This document shows positions 9,445 through 19,639 of a stretch of DNA of 64,000 bases, one piece after another. Source of the DNA: Pseudomonas sp. BBP2017 (lineage in GTDB: Bacteria; Pseudomonadota; Gammaproteobacteria; Pseudomonadales; Pseudomonadaceae); assembly GCF_003024385.1 (NCBI RefSeq), contig NZ_PVZN01000001.1:434001-498000 (forward strand), given 5' to 3'. The notes under the pieces are model-generated. The model made no database searches. It was not told where the DNA came from and saw only the letters and a list, made by a program, of their open reading frames with translations. The position numbers and the translations under genes were made by a program. Each line of letters starts with the position of its first letter. The first letter of the stretch is position 1.

Positions 9445-10692
9445 ATGCGCGTACTCTGGACACTGCCTTACCTGCCCTGGCCAACCACCAGTGGCGGCAA
9501 AACCCGGCAATACCACCTGCTGCGCAGCCTGGCGCAGCGTGGCCACCAGATCACCTTGCTGGTGCAGTCGAAAATCCCGCCCAGCGAGGCGGCACGCCAG
9601 GCGCTCGAGCCCCTGCTCGAACGCCTGATCGTGTTACCCAGGCGCCCGCTGCATAGTCCGCTGAACTTGCTGGCTGCGGTATACGCCGACTATCCCATGC
9701 GAGCCAGTGTCAACGGCCTGGCTCCGCACCTGCGCCATCAATTCGAACAACTGCTGGAAGAACGCTGGGATGTGATCCAGATCGAGCACAGCTATAGCTT
9801 CCAGCCGTTCGAAAAGGCCCTGCAAGCTCGACGCCTGCCCTTCCTGCTCAGTGAACACACTATCGAATCGGTATCCGGTGCCGCCTGCCATGACCGCCTG
9901 CCACTATGGCTGCGACCGTTCAATGCCTTCGACCGCTGGCGCTACCGGCGCTGGGAAAACCGGGTACTGAGCCAGGCCCACGAAGTGGTGGCGGTCAGCC
10001 CCAAGGATGTCGAACACATCAGCCGATTGACCGGCTTTCCCGCTTCGCTGGTGATCAATGGCGTGGACTGCGCGCATTACCAGGATATCCAGCCGTCGCT
10101 GCATAGCCAGCGCCTGCTGTTTGTCGGCAACTTCGAGTACAGCGCCAGTCTCGAAGCGATCGAATGGGCACTGGAGGATATCCTTCCGCAGGTCTGGCAG
10201 AGCAACCCGGCGGTACGCTTGGCCATCGTCGGACATGCCTTGCCGGACAGCTGGAAATCGCGCTGGAACGACCCGCGAATCGAATGGGTCGGCTACCTGC
10301 CTGACCTGCGTGAGCTGCAACGTCATTCGGCAATTTTTTTCGCCCCGCTGCGTTATGCCGGTGGTTCGAAAATCAAAGTGCTGGAAGCCATGGCCGCTGG
10401 CTTACCTGTCGTCACTACCGCCAAGGGCGTCTGCGGCCTGCAGGTGACCCAGGGCGAACACTACCTGGGCAGTGACGATGGCGATCAACTGGCCTTGCTC
10501 ATCACCCAATTGCTCAACCAGCCTTGGCGCATGCGCCAGTTATCCGAAGCCGCGCGTCAGTTCGTCCATGAGCGCCACGACTGGAGCATTGCTGCGGCCC
10601 AGCTGGAAAGCGTGCACACGCGCCTGAGCCAGCGCGCGCCCACACTGAGCAATCTGAGCGACAACGGTTTGCTCAGTCGCTCAGCCGAGTAG
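9445..10692 (+). CDS. Group 1 (GT4-type) glycosyltransferase
   Basis: 415 aa from the ATG at 9445 (MRVLWTLPYLPWPTTSGGK). GT-B fold pattern: N-terminal Rossmann half with a glycine-rich loop, C-terminal half with LLFVGNFEYSAS and the sugar-nucleotide region FFAPLRYAGGSKIKVLEAMAAGLPVV carrying the E-x7-E type motif. Likely transfers a sugar, plausibly mannose made by the preceding enzyme, onto a surface glycan. Its 3' end overlaps the convergent moeA by 12 bases. Confidence 0.85.
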   Translation: MRVLWTLPYLPWPTTSGGKTRQYHLLRSLAQRGHQITLLVQSKIPPSEAARQALEPLLERLIVLPRRPLHSPLNLLAAVYADYPMRASVNGLAPHLRHQFEQLLEERWDVIQIEHSYSFQPFEKALQARRLPFLLSEHTIESVSGAACHDRLPLWLRPFNAFDRWRYRRWENRVLSQAHEVVAVSPKDVEHISRLTGFPASLVINGVDCAHYQDIQPSLHSQRLLFVGNFEYSASLEAIEWALEDILPQVWQSNPAVRLAIVGHALPDSWKSRWNDPRIEWVGYLPDLRELQRHSAIFFAPLRYAGGSKIKVLEAMAAGLPVVTTAKGVCGLQVTQGEHYLGSDDGDQLALLITQLLNQPWRMRQLSEAARQFVHERHDWSIAAAQLESVHTRLSQRAPTLSNLSDNGLLSRSAE

Positions 10693-11883
10693 TTCACTCA
10701 AGGGAATGAACTGCACGGTATCGCCTTTGGCGGGTGTAGTGCCCTCACGGACCTCCACCAGGCCCTCGGCCCAGGCAGCGCTGCGCAGCACGCCAGAACT
10801 CTGGTTCTTGTAGATCTGCGCACACCCCTGGTCCAGCCGCGCGCGCAGGTACTCCCGACGACTGCCAGCTTTGGGCCAGTCAAAACCGGCTGGTACCGGG
10901 AACTGCAGAGGGGTCACCTCCCTCACACCCTGGCGGCGCAGCAGATACGGGCGGGTCAGCAGACCGAAGGTCACCAGGGTCGAAGCCGGATTGCCAGGCA
11001 AGCCGATCACCGGCACGCCTTTGTAGTGGCCGAAGGTCAATGGTTTGCCGGGCTTGATCGCCAGCTTCCAGAGCGCCAGTTCGCCTGCTTCGCGCAAGGC
11101 CAGGCCCAGGTAATCGGCCTCGCCCACGGAAACACCACCGGTCGACAGGATCAAATCGACCTGACCCAATCCCGCCAGACAATCACGGGTTTTTTGCAGG
11201 TCGTCGGCAAGGATCCCGGCATCGATCACCTCGCAGCCCAGGCGCTGCAGCCAACTGACCAGCAGGCGGCGATTACTGTTGTAGATCTGCCCTGGCCCCA
11301 GCGGCAAGCCCGGCTCTACCAGCTCATCGCCGGTAGACAACACCGCAACCTTGACCCTGCGCACCACCATGAGCGTGGCGCAACCCAGCGTTGCCGCCAG
11401 CCCCAGCTCAATCGGCCCCAGCCGGGTACCCGCCGCCAGCACCGACTCACCGACACGGGTTTCCTGGCCTTGCGGACGTATATTCTGACCCGCGCGCATC
11501 GGCTCGCTGAAGCGCACCCGCTGATCCTCGAGGACCTCGGCGTTCTCCTGCATCTCGACGCAATCGGCACCCGCCGGCAACGGTGCACCGGTAAAGATCC
11601 TCGCACAGGTGCCTGACTGCAATGGCTCCGGGGCGTGACCGGCGAAAATCCGCTGACTGACCGGCAACGCCTCGCCCTGCCAGTCAGCCAGGCGCAAGGC
11701 ATAACCGTCCATGGCACTGTTGGGCCAAGGCGGCAGATCCAGACTGGCAATCAGCGCTTCGGCCAGCACCCGCCCCTCAGCCTGTGCCAAGGCTACCTGC
11801 TCGGTCTCGACGATGGGCGCGGACTCAGCCAGTGCCAGTAAGCGTGCCAGTGCGTCTTCAACCGGCATCAACGGCTTGTTCAC
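10681..11883 (-). CDS. moeA: Molybdopterin molybdenumtransferase
   Basis: About 400 aa. MoeA inserts molybdate into adenylated molybdopterin. Start taken as GTG at 11883: GAGG lies 7 bases upstream and the codon is 8 bases after the moaB stop; an ATG at 11868 (MPVEDALARLL) is the alternative. Visible motifs: PPWPNSAMDGYAL, the GQIYNSNR segment, LSTGGVSVGEADYL, IKPGKPLTFG and GLPGNPAST. Downstream gene of a moaB-moeA operon. Confidence 0.93.
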   Translation of the reverse strand: MNKPLMPVEDALARLLALAESAPIVETEQVALAQAEGRVLAEALIASLDLPPWPNSAMDGYALRLADWQGEALPVSQRIFAGHAPEPLQSGTCARIFTGAPLPAGADCVEMQENAEVLEDQRVRFSEPMRAGQNIRPQGQETRVGESVLAAGTRLGPIELGLAATLGCATLMVVRRVKVAVLSTGDELVEPGLPLGPGQIYNSNRRLLVSWLQRLGCEVIDAGILADDLQKTRDCLAGLGQVDLILSTGGVSVGEADYLGLALREAGELALWKLAIKPGKPLTFGHYKGVPVIGLPGNPASTLVTFGLLTRPYLLRRQGVREVTPLQFPVPAGFDWPKAGSRREYLRARLDQGCAQIYKNQSSGVLRSAAWAEGLVEVREGTTPAKGDTVQFIPLSELLG

Positions 11884-11890
11884 AGGTACC

Positions 11891-12445
11891 TCAACCACGG
11901 CTGGCGCAGGGCTCGGCCTGCTTGAGATGGGTAACGAAGTTGCACGGACGATGACGGGCATCGAGTTGCTCGGCAAGGATGCCATCCCAACCGGTGCGCA
12001 CAGCATTGGTCGAACCCGGCAGGCAGCAGACCAGGGTACCGTTGGCCAACCCGGCCAGGGCACGCGACTGCACCGTTGAAGTACCGATGTCCGCCAGGGA
12101 GATGTGGCGGAACAGCTCACCGAAGCCATCGACCTGTTTATCCAGCAGGCAGGCAACGGCTTCTGGAGTGCTATCACGACCGGTGAAGCCGGTGCCACCG
12201 GTAATCAACACCACCTGCACCTGCTCATCGGCAATCCAGGTGGCGACCTGGGCGCGAATCTTGTACAGATCGTCTTTGAGCAACACCCGTGCAGCGAGAC
12301 CGTGGCCGGCTTCGGTCAGACGATCGACAAACACCTGACCAGAGGTGTCGGTTTCCAGGGTACGGGTATCGCTGACCGTCAATACCGCGATGTTCAGCGG
12401 CACGAAAGGTACATCTGCCTTGGCTTTCATGGGACCTTGATCCAT
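11891..12445 (-). CDS. moaB: Molybdenum cofactor biosynthesis protein B
   Basis: MoaB/MogA-family protein of the MoCF-binding fold, implicated in adenylation of molybdopterin before metal insertion by MoeA. Motifs: LNIAVLTVSDTR near the start, VLITGGTGFTGRDSTPEA and CLPGSTNAVRTGWD. 184 aa from the ATG at 12445, or 179 aa from the ATG five codons later (MKAKADVPFVP). First gene of an operon with moeA. Confidence 0.92.
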   Translation of the reverse strand: MDQGPMKAKADVPFVPLNIAVLTVSDTRTLETDTSGQVFVDRLTEAGHGLAARVLLKDDLYKIRAQVATWIADEQVQVVLITGGTGFTGRDSTPEAVACLLDKQVDGFGELFRHISLADIGTSTVQSRALAGLANGTLVCCLPGSTNAVRTGWDGILAEQLDARHRPCNFVTHLKQAEPCASRG

Positions 12446-12622
12446 TGAGGGAGTATGGGCGGTGTTATATCACAGCCCTGCCCGGCTCGCGCCCATGACC
12501 CGGCCCGGACGTGCCGCCGATCAATAGTGCCGCGCAGTAGCTATGCTGCAATGGACAAGGAACTTGCGCCGTCGCCATGCGTCTCAAGGACATTACGCAC
12601 CACCCTTTACTGGAGAAACATG

Positions 12623-12844
12623 ATGATTCAACGGACCTTCCCCGCCTTCCTGCTCGCTCTGGGCCTGGGCACTCTGGCCGGTTGCTCCTCGCCAACCGTC
12701 ATCACCTTGAACGACGGTCGCGAAATCCAGGCGGTCGACACGCCGCAATATGACGATGAATCAGGCTTCTACGAATTTGAACAGCTCGATGGCAAACGTA
12801 CACGCATCAACAAAGATCAGGTGCGTACCGTCAAGGACCTCTGA
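12623..12844 (+). CDS. YgdI/YgdR-family small lipoprotein
   Basis: 73 aa. Lipoprotein signal peptide [21 protein letters not shown] with lipobox LAGC, followed by the short SH3-like fold of the family: [19 protein letters not shown], then [18 protein letters not shown]. Two ATGs are adjacent (12620 and 12623); GGAG at 12612-12615 suits both. Outer- or inner-membrane lipoprotein of unknown role, widespread in Pseudomonas. Confidence 0.9.
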   Translation: MIQRTFPAFLLALGLGTLAGCSSPTVITLNDGREIQAVDTPQYDDESGFYEFEQLDGKRTRINKDQVRTVKDL

Positions 12845-12909
12845 TACCTGCGACAGCCCCTCTCAGGGGGGCTTGTCGAGGAGAAAATTCTGAGTAATAT
12901 TTTCTCCAT

Positions 12910-12986
12910 CGGAGTGTAGCGCAGCCAGGTAGCGCGTCTCGTTCGGGACGAGAAGGCCGCAGGTTCGAATCCTGTCTCTCCGACCA
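12910..12986 (+). tRNA. tRNA-Pro (CGG)
   Basis: 77 bases folding as a cloverleaf: acceptor stem CGGAGTG pairs with the 3' arm before an encoded CCA; the anticodon arm TCTCG-TTCGGGA-CGAGA shows anticodon CGG; the T arm contains GGTTCGAATCC. Closely matches the proK-type tRNA. The 3' end is intact and followed by a terminator, so it is not occupied by an integrated element. Confidence 0.96.
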
Positions 12987-12997
12987 GATCACTCGAC

Positions 12998-13026
12998 AAA
13001 AGCCCGCTCTCGTGCGCGGGCTTTTT
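12998..13026 (+). terminator. Rho-independent terminator after tRNA-Pro
   Basis: Stem AAAGCCCG / CGGGCTTT with a short loop followed by T residues, 11 bases after the tRNA CCA end. Confidence 0.85.
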
Positions 13027-13122
13027 CGTACCTGCTATTACGACAAACTGCACTGGCCAGCATTGCACCGCGATGACAGGGGCAGCAAAATGCGCGCCTT
13101 TCGAACTTAGAGGTTGGAACAC

Positions 13123-13485
13123 ATGCGTAAGACTCTTGCCGTCCTGACACTGGGCCTGCTGTGTGCACAAGGCGCGATGGCCGGCGATGGCCAGACTGCC
13201 CTGGGCGGCGGCCTGGGTGGCGTACTGGGTAACGTAGTCGGGAAACAGCTCGGCGGCAGCACCGGTGCTGCGATTGGTGCCGGCGTCGGTGGCGCAGCAG
13301 GCAGCGCCATGGCCGCGAAGAAGGGCAACAAGACCAAAGCGGCCATTGGTGGCGGTCTGGGTTCGGCCGGCGGTTCGCTGATCGGTGGCAAGCTCGGTGG
13401 TAGTACCGGCTCGACGATCGGTGCCGGCCTGGGTGGCGCAGCCGGCGGTGCACTGGGTAACAACCTGGCCGATAAGCATCGTTGA
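13123..13485 (+). CDS. Exported glycine-zipper protein
   Basis: 120 aa from the ATG at 13123, 9 bases after AGAGG. Signal peptide MRKTLAVLTLGLLCAQGAMA, then almost entirely Gly/Ala/Ser repeats of the glycine-zipper type: GGGLGGVLGNVVGK, GAAIGAGVGGAAGSAMAAKKG, GSTIGAGLGGAAGGALG. Such repeats pack as transmembrane or membrane-associated helices. Probably an envelope protein; function unknown. Confidence 0.87.
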   Translation: MRKTLAVLTLGLLCAQGAMAGDGQTALGGGLGGVLGNVVGKQLGGSTGAAIGAGVGGAAGSAMAAKKGNKTKAAIGGGLGSAGGSLIGGKLGGSTGSTIGAGLGGAAGGALGNNLADKHR

Positions 13486-13526
13486 TTCAGAGCTTGCCCC
13501 GCAATACTTTTGCAGAGCATAAACAA

Positions 13527-13552
13527 AACAGCCCCCTGAACAGGGGGCTGTT
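13527..13552. terminator. Bidirectional terminator between glycine-zipper gene and mqo
   Basis: Hairpin AACAGCCCCCTG / CAGGGGGCTGTT with A-rich left and T-rich right flanks, placed between convergent genes. Confidence 0.85.
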
Positions 13553-13572
13553 TGCTACTACCGATTCAAACC

Positions 13573-15171
13573 TTACAGCGCAGGCTCAGCCTGTACTGCA
13601 GCAGCCTCTTCCGGCAGCACCGGAACGTACAGCAGACCCAGGCGCGAGCTGCTCCATTCACGGGTCTTGTTGGTCAGCTCAAGGTTGTTGTTGAGCTTCT
13701 GGCCATAGGTCGGAACGATTTCCTTCAGTTTGGCCTGCCACTCAGGGGTCTTGATGCGATCCTTGTAGGTCTTCTCCAGCACACTAAGCATGATCGGCGC
13801 GGCAGTCGACGCACCTGGCGATGCACCCAGCAACGCGGCGATGGTGCCATCCTGGGCAGCGACGACTTCAGTACCGAACTGCAGTACGCCGCCGTGTACC
13901 GGATCCTTCTTGATCACCTGGACGCGTTGACCGGCCTGCAGCAGTTTCCAGTCTTCGTTCTTTGCGTTCGGGAAGTATTCACGCAGGGCTTGCATACGGT
14001 CATCGAAGCTGAGCATCAACTGCCCCATCAGGTAGGTGCTCAGGTCGATGTTATCGATACCGGCATGGGTCATCGGCATGATGTTGTGGGTGGTCAGTGC
14101 CGCGAACATGTCCAGCAGCGAACCGTTCTTGAGGAACTTGGTCGAGAAGGTCGCGAACGGGCCGAACAGCAGGACTTCCTTGCCGTCGATCACACGGGTG
14201 TCCAGGTGCGGAACGGACATTGGCGGTGCACCGACCGAAGCCTTGCCGTACAGCTTGGCCTTGTGACGGGCAACGATGTCCTGGTTGTCGGTCATCAGGA
14301 ACTGACCGCCGACCGGGAAGCCTGCGTAGCCATCAGCCTCGGGAATACCGGACTTCTGCAGCAGCTTCAGGGCGCCACCACCGGCACCGATAAAGACGAA
14401 CTTGGCCTTCACGCTGCGCTCAACGCCCTTGTTGGCCAGGTCAGCAACGACCACGGTCCAGGTGTTGTCAGCGTTGCGCACGATGTCACGCACTTCGTGC
14501 TGCACATGCAGCTTGACGTTGTCGTGCTTGGTCAGCGAGGCGATCAACTGGCGGGTGATTTCGCCGAAGTTGACGTCGGTACCGATCGCCATACGGGTTG
14601 CGGCGATCTTCTGGTCGGCAGCGCGGCCTTCCATCACGATCGGCACCCACTTCTGGATCTGGGTGTGATCTTCGGAATATTCCATGCCGCGGAACAGCGA
14701 GCTGTGCTGCAGGGCTTCATGACGCTTCTTGAGGAATTCGACGTTCTTGTCGCCCCAGACGAAGCTCATGTGCGGCACGTTGTTGATGAACGACTTCGGA
14801 TTGCTCAGCACATTCTGCTCGACCTGGTAGGCCCAGAACTGCTTGGAGATCTCGAACTGCTCGTTGACTCCGACTGCCTTGCTGATGTCGATCTTGCCGT
14901 CGGCACCTTCGCTGGTGTAGTTCAGCTCGCAAAAGGCGGAGTGACCGGTACCGGCGTTGTTCCAGGCGTTGGAGCTTTCTTCGGCGACCTTGTCCAGGCG
15001 CTCATAGATGTCGATCGACCAGGTCGGTTCCAGCTCATTGAGGTAAGTCCCGAGACTTGCACTCATGATGCCGCCGCCGATCAGCAGTACATCTACGGTT
15101 TTCTCTGGCTCGCTGGGCTTGGAGCAACCGATGACACTCAGGCATAGGAGCGTCAGCAGGATTTTTTTCAT
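13573..15171 (-). CDS. mqo: Malate:quinone oxidoreductase, lipoprotein type
   Basis: 532 aa. FAD-dependent peripheral membrane enzyme that oxidises malate to oxaloacetate and reduces quinone. FAD-binding motif [19 protein letters not shown] lies at about 27-45; [20 protein letters not shown] and the C-terminal [16 protein letters not shown] are family signatures. Unusual in having an N-terminal lipoprotein signal ([16 protein letters not shown]), seen in one of several Pseudomonas Mqo paralogues, which would anchor it outside the cytoplasmic membrane. Monocistronic. Confidence 0.93.
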   Translation of the reverse strand: MKKILLTLLCLSVIGCSKPSEPEKTVDVLLIGGGIMSASLGTYLNELEPTWSIDIYERLDKVAEESSNAWNNAGTGHSAFCELNYTSEGADGKIDISKAVGVNEQFEISKQFWAYQVEQNVLSNPKSFINNVPHMSFVWGDKNVEFLKKRHEALQHSSLFRGMEYSEDHTQIQKWVPIVMEGRAADQKIAATRMAIGTDVNFGEITRQLIASLTKHDNVKLHVQHEVRDIVRNADNTWTVVVADLANKGVERSVKAKFVFIGAGGGALKLLQKSGIPEADGYAGFPVGGQFLMTDNQDIVARHKAKLYGKASVGAPPMSVPHLDTRVIDGKEVLLFGPFATFSTKFLKNGSLLDMFAALTTHNIMPMTHAGIDNIDLSTYLMGQLMLSFDDRMQALREYFPNAKNEDWKLLQAGQRVQVIKKDPVHGGVLQFGTEVVAAQDGTIAALLGASPGASTAAPIMLSVLEKTYKDRIKTPEWQAKLKEIVPTYGQKLNNNLELTNKTREWSSSRLGLLYVPVLPEEAAAVQAEPAL

Positions 15172-15558
15172 AATTCAATCCAATTGAGGTGAAGTAATTG
15201 GCAATGACCGCTCACCCGTTGTGCACGCCCGGATTCTTGTTGTTGCTCGCGCAGACCAAAGCTTAGCGGGGCTCGGCGTTCAGGCAAGCAGCCTGGACGC
15301 GCGGGCAATGGTTGGCAGCTGGGGTTGTTCGATGGATCGGGAACGGTCGTCACCCTGACGATGGGCATTAAAGCCTGACGCCGGGTGCTTGCATGGCCTA
15401 GGCCTGACCGCCTTCAAGCACGAAGCAGGCCAACTTTTGCCAGACCAACGACTAATAGCTAGGACGAGTCGTCGCACCCCATCTTTAAAGGTTTTTCTGG
15501 CGGCAATCCGCCACATCGCCGTCCCTGCCGTGCGAAATATGGCGGATTTCCCCCTTTT
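15172..15558. other. Intergenic region upstream of mqo
   Basis: 387 bases between mqo and the chemoreceptor stop. It should hold the mqo promoter and the 3' end of the chemoreceptor transcript. Short reading frames here have no protein-like composition. I see no RNA gene. Confidence 0.5.
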
Positions 15559-17175
15559 TCAAGCGTTTAGCCGCGCGGTGACCTCGCCGAGCTGCCCCGA
15601 CAGGCCATGCAGGCGATGCCCGGCCTGCTCGGTATGTTGCACCGCCTGCTGATTGGCGGTGGCGATGCGGGTGATCTCCACCAGATTGCGGGAGATGTCT
15701 TCAGCCACGCTGGTCTGCTCTTCGGCGGCCGTGGCGATCTGGCGGTTCATGTCGCGGATCGCCTCCACCGCCAGGGTAATGCGCTGCAGCATCTGGCCGG
15801 CACGCTGGACCTGCTCGGCACCCTCCTCACTGCGCTGCTGACCGCTTTCAATGGCCTTGACCGCCTCCAGGGCGCCGGACTGTACGGCACTGATAATCTG
15901 GTTGATCTCGGCAATCGAGGCGGCTGTGCGCTGCGCCAGGCTGCGCACTTCATCAGCGACCACGGCAAAGCCGCGACCGGCCTCCCCCGCCCGCGCCGCC
16001 TCAATGGCGGCGTTGAGCGCCAGCAGGTTGGTCTGCTCGGCAATCCCGCGAATCACCTCCAGCACCTTGCCGATCCTGGCACTGTCGGCCTCCAGATGGC
16101 GAATCACCGCCGCTGTACCGGCAATCTCCTGATTGACCGTGGCAATAGTGTCGATGGTGGCCTGCATCACCTGCTCGCCCGCCTGGGCACTATGATCGGC
16201 GTCATCGGCCGCGCGCGCGGCTTCAGCGGCATGGCGCGCCACTTCCTGAGCGGTGGCAGACATCTCGTGCATAGCCGTGGCCACCTGGTCGGTACGCTGG
16301 AACTGGTCATCGGTTCCACGAGCCATACCACCGGCAATGTTGCGCAGTTCGCCACTGGCCGTTTCCAGCTCACCGGCATTGTTCTGCAGGCGGGCAAACG
16401 TATCGGCGAGGAAGTCGCGCAAGGTGTTGGCGGCCACGGCCAGACGACCCAGCTCATCCTGACGGTCACTGGCTACCCGCGCCTCGAAACGTCCCTGACT
16501 CAACTGGGCGACATACTCGATCAGGCCACGGATCGGCTCGATCAGGCTGCGATTAACCAGCCAGAGACTGAACAGACCGACCAACAGTGCCGAACCGAAC
16601 ATCACCAACAGCCCCAGCCACACGGTGCGTTCAGCCGACTGATTGATGGCCTGGGCACGTGCCTGGGCGTCGCTACGCAGTTGGCTTACCAGTTCACTCA
16701 TCTGCTCACTGGTCGCGCGATCCACGCCCTTGACCGCTTGATCCCCCGCCGTCGGGTCAGCCCCTGCCGCGAGGAACGCCTGACGCCCTTGTGCATAAGC
16801 CTGGCCCAACTGACGGTGGCTTTCCTTGAGCTGTTCGGCACGCGCCTTGAGCGTTGCGTCGCTAGTCTGAATCAACTGGTCAAGTATGCCCTGCACCTGC
16901 TGCTCACGGGCAAGGAACTGCTGCCAGTACTTGTCCAGGTCGGCCGGTTGCTTACCGCGCAACAGCACGTTTTTCCACTCCTGGACTTGAACCTTGAACT
17001 GCAGATTGGCCTCGTCAATCAACTGCGAGGCCTGCAATGGCCCGTCGATCAATTGCCCATAACCACGCACGCTGGACGACAGCAATTGAAAGCAGACCAG
17101 CGCGATCATCAGTATCGCCAACAGGCTGCCACCAAGTAGCGCGAGGATTTGCACTCTGAGGGATTTACGCAACAT
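15559..17175 (-). CDS. Methyl-accepting chemotaxis protein
   Basis: 538 aa taking the ATG that gives [17 protein letters not shown]; longer in-frame starts exist and no start has a clear ribosome site. Layout: membrane segment at about 10-32, periplasmic helical-bundle sensor to about 185, second membrane segment ([22 protein letters not shown]), HAMP linker, then the signalling domain with hairpin tip [28 protein letters not shown]. Ligand unknown. No CheB/CheR pentapeptide tether at the C-terminus. Confidence 0.9.
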   Translation of the reverse strand: MLRKSLRVQILALLGGSLLAILMIALVCFQLLSSSVRGYGQLIDGPLQASQLIDEANLQFKVQVQEWKNVLLRGKQPADLDKYWQQFLAREQQVQGILDQLIQTSDATLKARAEQLKESHRQLGQAYAQGRQAFLAAGADPTAGDQAVKGVDRATSEQMSELVSQLRSDAQARAQAINQSAERTVWLGLLVMFGSALLVGLFSLWLVNRSLIEPIRGLIEYVAQLSQGRFEARVASDRQDELGRLAVAANTLRDFLADTFARLQNNAGELETASGELRNIAGGMARGTDDQFQRTDQVATAMHEMSATAQEVARHAAEAARAADDADHSAQAGEQVMQATIDTIATVNQEIAGTAAVIRHLEADSARIGKVLEVIRGIAEQTNLLALNAAIEAARAGEAGRGFAVVADEVRSLAQRTAASIAEINQIISAVQSGALEAVKAIESGQQRSEEGAEQVQRAGQMLQRITLAVEAIRDMNRQIATAAEEQTSVAEDISRNLVEITRIATANQQAVQHTEQAGHRLHGLSGQLGEVTARLNA

Positions 17176-17384
17176 CGGAAGGAATCTCGGAACAAGGAGG
17201 AAGGAAACGACGCTTGATTGCATCGACCAGGCAAAGACGTCCTTGTCCTTGTTCACCGGCAACCGGCGCAGGCGAAAAAAAAGCTGCCATCATTCGACAG
17301 CAGCCTGATTCGAGCATGACGCAACAGCTGGAGGAGATAGTCTCAGGGGATTGCTACAGAAATGTGACAGCCTGTGGAACGCTG

Positions 17385-19157
17385 TCACATTTCCGTCACG
17401 ACGTTGAACTGCAAGGCCGCCAGCCGCGCATACAACGGGCTTTGCTTAATCAATTGGCGATGCGTGCCGATAGCGACCAGGCGGCCCTGATCAATCACCG
17501 CGATACGGTCGGCATGCTGCACGGTGGCCAGGCGGTGAGCGATCACCAGGGTGGTGCGCCCGCTCATCAAGGTCGGTAGCGCCTGCTGGATCAGGTGCTC
17601 GCTCTGGGCATCGAGGGCACTGGTGGCCTCGTCCAGCAGCAGGATCGGCGCATCCACCAGCAAGGCCCGGGCGATGGCCAGGCGTTGACGCTGGCCGCCC
17701 GACAAGCCCAGGCCGGCATCGCCCAGGTGGGTCTGATAGCCCTGAGGCAGTTGCAGGATGAAATCATGGGCATGGGCACTGCGCGCGGCGGCTTCAACCT
17801 GCGCAGTGCTGGCATCGGCTCGGCCGTAACGAATGTTTTCCTCAACGGTACCGAAGAACAGCGCCGGGTTCTGCGCGACCAGGGCGAAGTGTCGGCGCAG
17901 GTCCTGCGGGTCCAGTCGCTTCAGGTCCTGGCCGTCCAGAAGGATTTGCCCTTGCTGAGGGTCATAGAAACGCAACAGCAGGTCAAACAAGGTCGATTTG
18001 CCCGCCCCCGAAGGCCCGACCAGCGCCAGCGTCTCCCCGGGTTCGATGATCAGGCCCAAGCCGTCGATCGCCGCAGGCTCAGGCCGCGACGGGTAGGCAA
18101 AGCGTACATCGCGAAGCTCAAGCCGACCGCTGACCCGCGACGCCGAGCGCTCCAGCCCCTGTGAAGGTGCACTGATTTCGCTGCGAGCGGCCAGCAACTC
18201 GGCAATTCGCTCCGCGGCTCCGGCAGCGCGTTGCAGCTCGCCGATCACCTCGCTAAGGGTGCCAAAGGCACCGCCAACGATAAGGCTATAGAACACGAAG
18301 GCTGCCAGTTCGCCCGCAGATATGCGCCCGGCAATCACATCCATGCCACCAACCCAGAGCATGACCCCCACAGCCCCAAGCACCAGCACGATCACCAGGG
18401 TAATCAGCCAGGCGCGCTGCAGGATGCGCTTACGCGCGACAGAGAAGGCCGCCTCTACAGTGTGACCGAAATGCTGCTGATCGCTGGCCTGGTGGTTGTA
18501 AGCCTGAACTGTCTTGATCTGCCCGAGGGTTTCAGCCACATAGCTGCCGACATCGGCTACCCGGTCCTGGCTCTGGCGCGACAGACTGCGCACCCGCCGC
18601 CCGAAGATCAGAATCGGCGCCAGCACCAGCGGCAACGCCAGCACCACGATGCTGGTGAGCTTGGGGTTGGTGACGAATAACAGCACGATACCGCCCAGCA
18701 CCATCAGGGCATTGCGCAGGAACATCGACAACGACGAGCCGATCACCGATTGCAGCAAGGTGGTGTCGGCGGTCAGCCGTGACTGGATCTCCGAACTGCG
18801 ATTACTCTCGAAAAAGCCAGGGTGAAGGTAAATCAGGTGAGCAAACACCTGCTGCCGGATATCGGCCACACAGCGTTCGCCGATCCACGACACCAGGTAA
18901 AAGCGGCTGAAAGTGCCAATGGCCAAGGCCAGCACCAGCATCAGGAAAAAACCTATGGACTGATTGAGCAGTTGCGGTGAACGGGTCATGAAGCCCTGAT
19001 CGACCAACAGGCGGATACCCTGACCCAAGGACAAGGTGATGCCGGCAGTAACGACCAGGGCGAGCAAGGCCAGCAGGACCTGTTTGCGATACGGGCGAAT
19101 GAAACGCCAGCCCAGACGCATTGCCTGACGCTGGCGAGGGGAAAAGCGATTGAGCAT
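17385..19157 (-). CDS. ABC exporter, fused membrane and ATPase domains (MsbA-like)
   Basis: 590 aa. Residues about 1-320 form a six-helix type I exporter membrane domain. The ATPase half shows Walker A GPSGAGKST, signature LSGGQRQRLAIARALL, Walker B ILLLDEATSALD and the H-loop AHRL. A half transporter expected to act as homodimer. Substrate cannot be told; lipid or drug export are the usual roles. Single gene, read away from the small gene at 19413. Confidence 0.9.
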   Translation of the reverse strand: MLNRFSPRQRQAMRLGWRFIRPYRKQVLLALLALVVTAGITLSLGQGIRLLVDQGFMTRSPQLLNQSIGFFLMLVLALAIGTFSRFYLVSWIGERCVADIRQQVFAHLIYLHPGFFESNRSSEIQSRLTADTTLLQSVIGSSLSMFLRNALMVLGGIVLLFVTNPKLTSIVVLALPLVLAPILIFGRRVRSLSRQSQDRVADVGSYVAETLGQIKTVQAYNHQASDQQHFGHTVEAAFSVARKRILQRAWLITLVIVLVLGAVGVMLWVGGMDVIAGRISAGELAAFVFYSLIVGGAFGTLSEVIGELQRAAGAAERIAELLAARSEISAPSQGLERSASRVSGRLELRDVRFAYPSRPEPAAIDGLGLIIEPGETLALVGPSGAGKSTLFDLLLRFYDPQQGQILLDGQDLKRLDPQDLRRHFALVAQNPALFFGTVEENIRYGRADASTAQVEAAARSAHAHDFILQLPQGYQTHLGDAGLGLSGGQRQRLAIARALLVDAPILLLDEATSALDAQSEHLIQQALPTLMSGRTTLVIAHRLATVQHADRIAVIDQGRLVAIGTHRQLIKQSPLYARLAALQFNVVTEM

Positions 19158-19412
19158 GTAGGGACCAGAAATCAGCTGTTTTACCCAGCGTACACCTGAC
19201 CGCTCGCCCTACGCCAAGAAACGCCAGGGAAATGACCGCTTTTAAGGTTAGCCCTGCTGATCACTAGACCATTTCGTTCTAACGTACCACTGGAGGTTTA
19301 CCCGGCTTTCTGGTGGACTGGAAGCATCGCACAGTGATAACCAAAAGAGCTGTCACAGGCCGGTCACGAGGCGATTCTAGTCTGAGCTTGCAACCTGATG
19401 AGGAGACAGGAA

Positions 19413-19586
19413 ATGAGTTTGCAACAAGGCAATACCCAGCCCAAAGCCGCGCCGAACCCGCAGACACCTGTCGGCGGTTCGATCATCGGCCCAGACGGCA
19501 AAGAAATCACCATCACCGAAGCGATGGTTCAGGAGGCCTGCCAAAAGCTGGAGCAAAGCCGTAAAGACCCCGCCAAGAAAGACTGA
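19413..19586 (+). CDS. Small conserved Pseudomonas protein
   Basis: 57 aa starting MSLQQGNTQPKAAP at the ATG at 19413, behind AGGAGACAGGAA. The body GGSIIGPDGKEITITEAMVQEACQKLEQSRKD looks like one short hairpin followed by a helix. A proper terminator follows, which supports it as a real gene. Function unknown. Confidence 0.75.
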   Translation: MSLQQGNTQPKAAPNPQTPVGGSIIGPDGKEITITEAMVQEACQKLEQSRKDPAKKD

Positions 19587-19602
19587 ACCTCCCGAATTTT
19601 TC

Positions 19603-19628
19603 AACCCGGCATAAGCGCCGGGTTTTTA
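19603..19628 (+). terminator. Rho-independent terminator
   Basis: AACCCGGC / GCCGGGTT stem, loop ATAAG, followed by TTTT. Ends the small gene and lies 12 bases before the pdxB stop on the other strand. Confidence 0.85.
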
Positions 19629-19639
19629 TTGCCTGTGTT

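Noticed and set aside
12910..12986. tRNA-Pro as an island attachment site
   Set aside because: The 3' end is intact, followed by its own terminator and core genes; the island breaks a different gene.
13552..15147. 531-codon frame on the plus strand
   Set aside because: Exactly opposite mqo, whose motifs and length are secure.
15607..17139. 510-codon frame on the plus strand
   Set aside because: Antisense shadow of the methyl-accepting chemotaxis protein.
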